A stretch of 64,000 nucleotides of DNA from Syngnathus acus (taxonomy: Eukaryota; Chordata; Actinopteri; Syngnathiformes; Syngnathidae): the NCBI RefSeq assembly GCF_901709675.1, contig NC_051094.1, positions 9,418,501 to 9,482,500 of the forward strand, given 5' to 3'. A program made the position numbers and the translations under genes. Below, one piece after another: positions 58,900-64,000 of the stretch (position 1 is its first letter; every line of letters begins with the position of its first letter). The notes below the pieces were generated by a model. The model was given only the letters and a program-made list of their open reading frames with translations. It had not been told where the DNA came from and did no database searches.

Positions 58900-61669
58900 A
58901 GGTTACATAGAATTGTGTGCTGTAAACTGGATTGCGCAATGTACTTCACCATAGATGTGCGTCACACGAATACTTTAAATATGGCCTGCAAGTGTTCTTC
59001 ATGTTATTTAGAGTATTTATGGAATTTGCAATGCATATGTTTCGTATTTATTGCCAGGAAGATTTATTTCATAGAAAATGTACAGTAAATGGTTACACAA
59101 TGAACTATAATGTGCAGATTCAGGTGTAGAAATTATTCACGTGGCATTGTTTTTGTTTTTTTAATGATTATTTGATACTGTGATTTACAATATTTACCTT
59201 ATGGAAGACCTTATAGTGCATTACAGTAGATTAGAGAAATACTATGCTGCCCCAGGGGGCCCATACATATGCACACATGCAACAAACATATAGTCCCATT
59301 CAAATACTATGTGTTTACAATTGCCACATTATAACTGTAGGGTTACTTTTCATGTCTATACATAGCTTCTTGTCTGACCTACATTGACTCATTGCTTTCC
59401 ATTTATAATCCAAGTCAAGTCTTATCTGGCACTAAGTAAGCGCTCATGTGTCTGTGATCTTCCCCTCCAACTCACGAGGCTTGTTTTTCCACTCAGCTAA
59501 AAAGTTGAAGACTCCACAGAGGCAGAGAAATGGCAGCTCTCGTGCTTATTTTCCCTCATCGTCAGTCCGCATTGTTGGCCGTGCTGATGCAGCCAACTCG
59601 TGACACACTCAGGCAACTCGCAGAAGCCAGGCATAGTTCCTTGCAAAGGCTTGTGCAAACACAGCAGCATCTGCACTCTGCACTGTATCGACATTGTGTG
59701 CACGTGCAGAGGAAAAACATTCCATCGACACAAACTCAAACAGTGGAAATAAAATACACAATGCTATGGACTGCATATTATATTTGTTATTGTTTCTATA
59801 GGACAACAAATAAGAGGTCCCATTATGTTTGACATCAGCGCTTCCATTGCTTCTGCCTTTAGTCAAAATATTGTACATCGTTTTGGATACCTAAACTGTC
59901 AACAAAGTAACATTGGAATTGCAGGAATAGCACCTAAACATGAACAGTTTAAGTTCCTCGGAAATTCCAAAACAAATTGTATTGTACGGTAATTCCACAT
60001 GGACTCTTTAAGATGCAGGATAAAGCGCTGGATGACACAATGGAAAAACACTTGCGCCTTCCCAGTCCAGATGGTAAACATGTGCTTCAATGTGTGCACA
60101 CAAACCCAATAAAATCACTTGGCATTGTTCCACATTGCCATAGTTGGTCTCTTAATTAAACCGGAAGCAGGCCGGCTCCAAAGAGGCCAGAGAATGACAT
60201 TCACAGATGACATTTTAGAATCACAACTTTACAGTGTTTCAAGTGTTACATGCATAAACAATGATGAAAGCACTATTTGTTTTTCATGTCTTTGAAAAAC
60301 AAGCCCTCACATTGTGTTCCCTTCTTGCATAATTGTGTCGCCTTTGCGATTATCCTTTGAAGGAAACTTTAATCATAGAAGCAAAAATAAGGCATTCTAA
60401 ATGCAATGACGCACTTTTACAGAACTTGTTCTGATTCATCATGATGCGTCATTGTCAAAAATATCATTTTCTTTGGCTAAAAACAAAAGAAAACGAACAC
60501 ATCCTACCAGTGTCTGTGAGTGAGTCATTTATCACGCCCACCTCGAGAAGAAGCCGAAAGCAATGTGATGATGTAAGACTCTTCTAGTGTGTAGGCTGTC
60601 AACAAGCGAGCCCGCACTTGGTCAACTCAGAGCCAGTCCATCATCTTGCACTCTCATGTGGTTAGAGAAATGGACACTTATGCGGGCACGAGGCCTCTAA
60701 TGGAGCACATGAACAACACGGTATTCCCCCAGCTTGGCACTAAGCAGCCAGCCTCTCTTGATGCACTGTCTGCAGATACAGAGGATGCTCTGACATTGCA
60801 GACAAATACAGATATGTACACAACTATTATGGCACACAGTAAAGCGAGGAGACCTGCCAAGGCTCAGCGCCAAGTTGAAGATTTCATAAATACTAAATTC
60901 ATAATTCATTGCAGTGGGCAATTAACATTGGAATCAATAACACCAAAAGGGCCTTTTGTACCCTTATTAGAATCCCTCAGTTAACTTGTAGCAAATAATG
61001 AAAACTCTTGAGGTCTTGTTAGAAGTGGCACAGAAGTTGGACACAGATTAGGACACCAATGAGCATGAAAATGTACTTCCTTCATTTCATAGTATTTTTT
61101 TTTAGACCTGAATTGTCCCACACTGCTCTAATTACAACGTGAGTAAATTGCAAGTTCACAGTAATGATATACATTTTAAATGATTTTATTTCTTCATATG
61201 TGGAGAAGGAACCAAGTTTAGCCTGGGTTGGTAGTGGAAAATGTTATGGCGCTTTTTTCAAAATCAAATCTGTCATGTTTTAAGGTTGGTTTGATATAAC
61301 ACCAAACAGCATTGGGCTAACAGTATAAATATAATTTAAAACTAATCAATGTATTGCGCATTCAATTGTAGGTGCAGCAGCAAACAGGGCTAGCGGGTGC
61401 GCCTCACAGTTCTGAGTAGGTGGGTTTGATTCTAGGCTCTTGACTTCCTGTGTGGCTTTCCTTCTCCCAGTGCACATGTGGGTTTTTCCTAGCAACTCCA
61501 GCTTTCTCTTTTGACAAAACAACAGGATATCTAAGAGGGCTTGCGTGGAACAAAGTCCAGTAGAGTGCAAATATTACATAGTCCCATGAGGTCTCCTCTG
61601 TTGTCATCATCATTTATGATATCCAATAACTGTAGTCCAATCACACTCAAACGTCCACAGGAGATTTCC
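58900..61669. other. Intergenic space between pik3ip1 and the THADA-like gene
   Basis: No assignable exon. Open frames (for example at 59530-59832 and 60646-60984) have no known domains. A minus-strand AATAAA at 61185-61190 may end the THADA-like transcript. An L2-like fragment lies at 61.38-61.51 kb. Confidence 0.5.
61380..61510 (+). mobile_element. LINE-2-like tail fragment
   Basis: It contains 'gctagcgggtgcgcctcacagttctgag', 'gtgggtttgattctaggctc' and 'cttcctgtgtggctttcc...tctcccagtgcacatgtgggttt', the usual wording preceding the L2-type tail. It probably lies in the 3' UTR of the THADA-like gene. Confidence 0.5.
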
Positions 61670-63934
61670 TCAGCTATCTTTGCATATTATTGTGAGTCCG
61701 TGGTGTGAAAATGTGACGTCTCCATCTATAGCAGATGCTAGACAAGATCTCAAGTGGACACCTTGCTCGCTTAGACGACTGCAAACATCCTTTAAAGTCA
61801 TCTCCAGGGCTGAAGGATTACAAAGATGTTGCACAAGTTCAGAAGTTTTGGAAAGGTGTAGAAGGAAGGTGGCTCTTGTTAGCAAGCCGCAAAGGGTGCT
61901 GTGAAACCGGGCATCTGTGAGGAGCGTCAGCGTCTCAGCTAGGAAGAACAACATCGGAGACAATACTAGTTTTTGTTAGATTTGGCAAAAATACAGATAT
62001 AATACAGATATAAAATAGATTTGTCATTTTACACCATTTCTATGTCGACACCTACCCGGCTGGAGGCCCTGACACAATGCAAGATTGTCCAGCAGCAGAG
62101 CAGCGTTCTCCTCCGCCCACGTGCTGAGGCGCTGTGCCGTCGCTAAAGATTCCGAATACTTTCCAGCCATGCGTAGCAGGTAAGGCAACACATGTGCACA
62201 CATCACTGAGGGCTCAGCAAACACATTGGCCTCATCCTGCTCATAAAGACTCCCGTACCTGAAGATGACGCCACATCACGGTTAACCTCTAGTCAAGTCT
62301 ATTTTGATGCCGAATCAGTGAAGCGACCCACCTGCTGTCTGCAACTTCGCTTAGCACAGATCTCAAGTCGGAGTGGGGCACATGGCACAGAAGCACCTCC
62401 AGTGCGCTCGGTGTGTCCCAGCACTCCTCCAGCAACAAATCTAGCAGAAGTGGTATAGCCAGGTTGACCTGCATGAGGTAGACGCTCCTCTGGGATCCTC
62501 CTTTGGCATGATGCAGCTTGGAGATGAAGCTAGCTGCTTTTGTTCTCACCATCTGGCTCTGGTCCTGCAGCAAGTACAGGCCAGTGTTCAGCAATCTGCA
62601 TGAGAGACATTTTTGTAGTATTTGCTTTACAGATGCATTAAAGTGGAAAAACTGTGTGGATATAATCTAACAGTACTTGATCATGACAGTTGGAGGAATG
62701 AGATTGTGGCTCATTAGGGGAAGGGCAGCCACACAGAGAGCTTCAGCACAAGATATCCTCAGAACTTCAGCAGCATCAGGGGACCGCCGAGTCTCCAAGA
62801 CATCACACCAGCGTTGGATTACAGAACTGTGAGAACTTTTTTTTTAAAGAAAGGAAGTCAGAGCTAAAAAAAAAACTGAACTAAGCTGGAATGAAATGTG
62901 TAAACTTGAATTCTGACCATTGGGAAAGCAAGAGGCTTGCGCCATGCAAAGCCTGGGACAGAAACTCAGAGCCGCTTCTCTGATCCTCCAGGTCCGTCAA
63001 TAACAAATCTAGACACTCGAGAAGAATAGACTCCTCAAGTGGGACTGGTGGAGAAAGAGAATCCCCCGTGGCCATCACTGCTACAAAGGCTGCAAGAAGG
63101 GCCCTGCGGTATTCCTCAACGGGGCTCAACAGCGCCTCCTTCAGACTGGACTGCAAGTAAAGAGCACTGAAATAAACCACGCTTCATCTTGCTCCACATG
63201 CTATAAAATAAGCAATGTTTCAGTGTCCACAATTTGTTGCGTGTTGCATATATTTAGAATTCTATCAATGTTCTTTTTTATTTTGTTTTAAATTGCTTTC
63301 CTCATTCATGTTGAGCACTGCCTTATAAAAGTCTTCAAAAGTCTGCTACTCACCCGAAGCACACTCTGGATCAATTCTTTCAAGTGGGTGTTCAATGAAG
63401 CATGGTCCTCCACCACCCATGTGACCAAGGCCAGCCTCAGATCACAGCTAGCAGATCTAAAAGTTTCCCAGAGGTCACGTGCCTGCTCGGGGTTGGTACA
63501 GAGCAACTGTATGGCTTGTTGATGGAAGAAAGACAAGCCAACCTGAAATTGAGGAAATAGCTGTCATGTCTTGATAGTATTGTTGGAGAATAGACACTGT
63601 TTATGTGTACTGAATTATTTTCTATAATACATATAGATAAAGGGAGGGGGCTTTGGATTTTTTTCTTTTACAGTTCAAATGCAATGCATCAGAATGTGTA
63701 TAAAAACGAAGCGCTACGGTATCACGCACCTGAAGTCCCCGCCGGGGTGTACGGAGCTCGTATATGAGAACGTCAAAGAGTTTTAAGAGAAAAGTCTCGC
63801 TGCAAAATTTTCGCAGTGACTCCACAACGGCACCATATGCTGCTCTCACCAGCGGGCAGCGTTGAGCATCTGTGGCAAGCCACACTGATGCCTCCACACT
63901 GCTCACCACTGCATGAAGCTCTGCTGCAGACACA
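61670..63934 (-). CDS. C-terminal part of a large helical-repeat protein, possibly THADA (5' end outside window)
   Basis: Seven exons (high to low): 63934-63730, 63542-63354, 63150-62918, 62826-62677, 62595-62332, 62258-62056, 61938-61670, all in phase, giving about 500 codons to a TGA at 61670. The protein is built of amphipathic helices rich in Leu, Ala, Ser and Glu, as in HEAT/armadillo repeats. Characteristic stretches are LLLDLLLEECWDTPSALEVL and YGSLYEQDEANVFAEPSV. From memory of the family, the best fit is the tail of THADA, a large scaffold that helps tRNA 2'-O-methylation and has been tied to energy balance. I could not check this; another large HEAT protein is possible. Coding status is very sure, name tentative. 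Confidence 0.8.
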
Positions 63935-64000
63935 CTGCGCAGACAGACGAGAAAAGAAGTCAAAGTCTGCCGGTTCTGATGACTAAGTCGGAGTTTAACG

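Noticed and set aside
61380-61450. tRNA-like wording (gctagc...cctcacagttctgag...gggtttgattct)
   Set aside because: It does not fold into a complete cloverleaf and matches the LINE-2-like repeat instead.

Overview
The window is vertebrate nuclear DNA, almost certainly from a teleost fish, and probably a percomorph. The genes are split into many short exons with GT-AG introns. Intergenic DNA is long and AT-rich. The repeats are the usual fish mix: several decayed Tc1-like transposons, LINE-2-like 3' tails ending in GGATG runs, short nonautonomous DNA elements with terminal inverted repeats, and long (GATA)n, (GGAT)n and (GGAAA)n microsatellites. Nothing looks prokaryotic; there are no operons and no CRISPR array.

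Layout. 1-24.2 kb has no recognisable protein gene. It holds a CpG-rich block at 9.87-10.15 kb that looks like a minus-strand first exon and promoter, relics of mobile elements, and conserved-looking noncoding stretches. 24.77-36.34 kb (minus) is a complete 13-exon SLC6 sodium- and chloride-dependent transporter of 589 codons, which reads without a break. 39.46-50.86 kb (plus) is limk2, the LIM-domain cofilin kinase, in 16 coding exons. Exons 1-13 and 16 are clean, but exons 14-15 carry a cluster of single-base indels. 51.88-53.29 kb is a decayed DNA transposon with a minisatellite-like block inside it. 54.43-58.39 kb (minus) is pik3ip1, a kringle-domain membrane inhibitor of PI3-kinase, in six exons with one likely base-count error near its C-terminus. 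61.67-63.93 kb (minus) is the last seven exons of a large helical-repeat protein, tentatively THADA; the rest lies beyond the right edge.

limk2 and pik3ip1 lie tail to tail, the same arrangement as LIMK2 and PIK3IP1 on human 22q12, so this part is an old vertebrate linkage. The genes are not a functional cluster. LIMK2 acts on actin turnover downstream of Rho/ROCK, PIK3IP1 restrains PI3-kinase at the plasma membrane, and the SLC6 protein moves a small solute with sodium.

I did not find a convincing new biological system. The items most worth following up are: an orphan-looking SLC6 transporter with an unusual helix-6 sequence; a possible internal first exon of limk2; an unassigned minus-strand promoter near 10 kb; a 1.25-kb element with 20/21-matching 21-bp inverted ends; a small prohormone-like frame at 16.3-16.6 kb; and the indel cluster that will truncate limk2 in automatic annotation.
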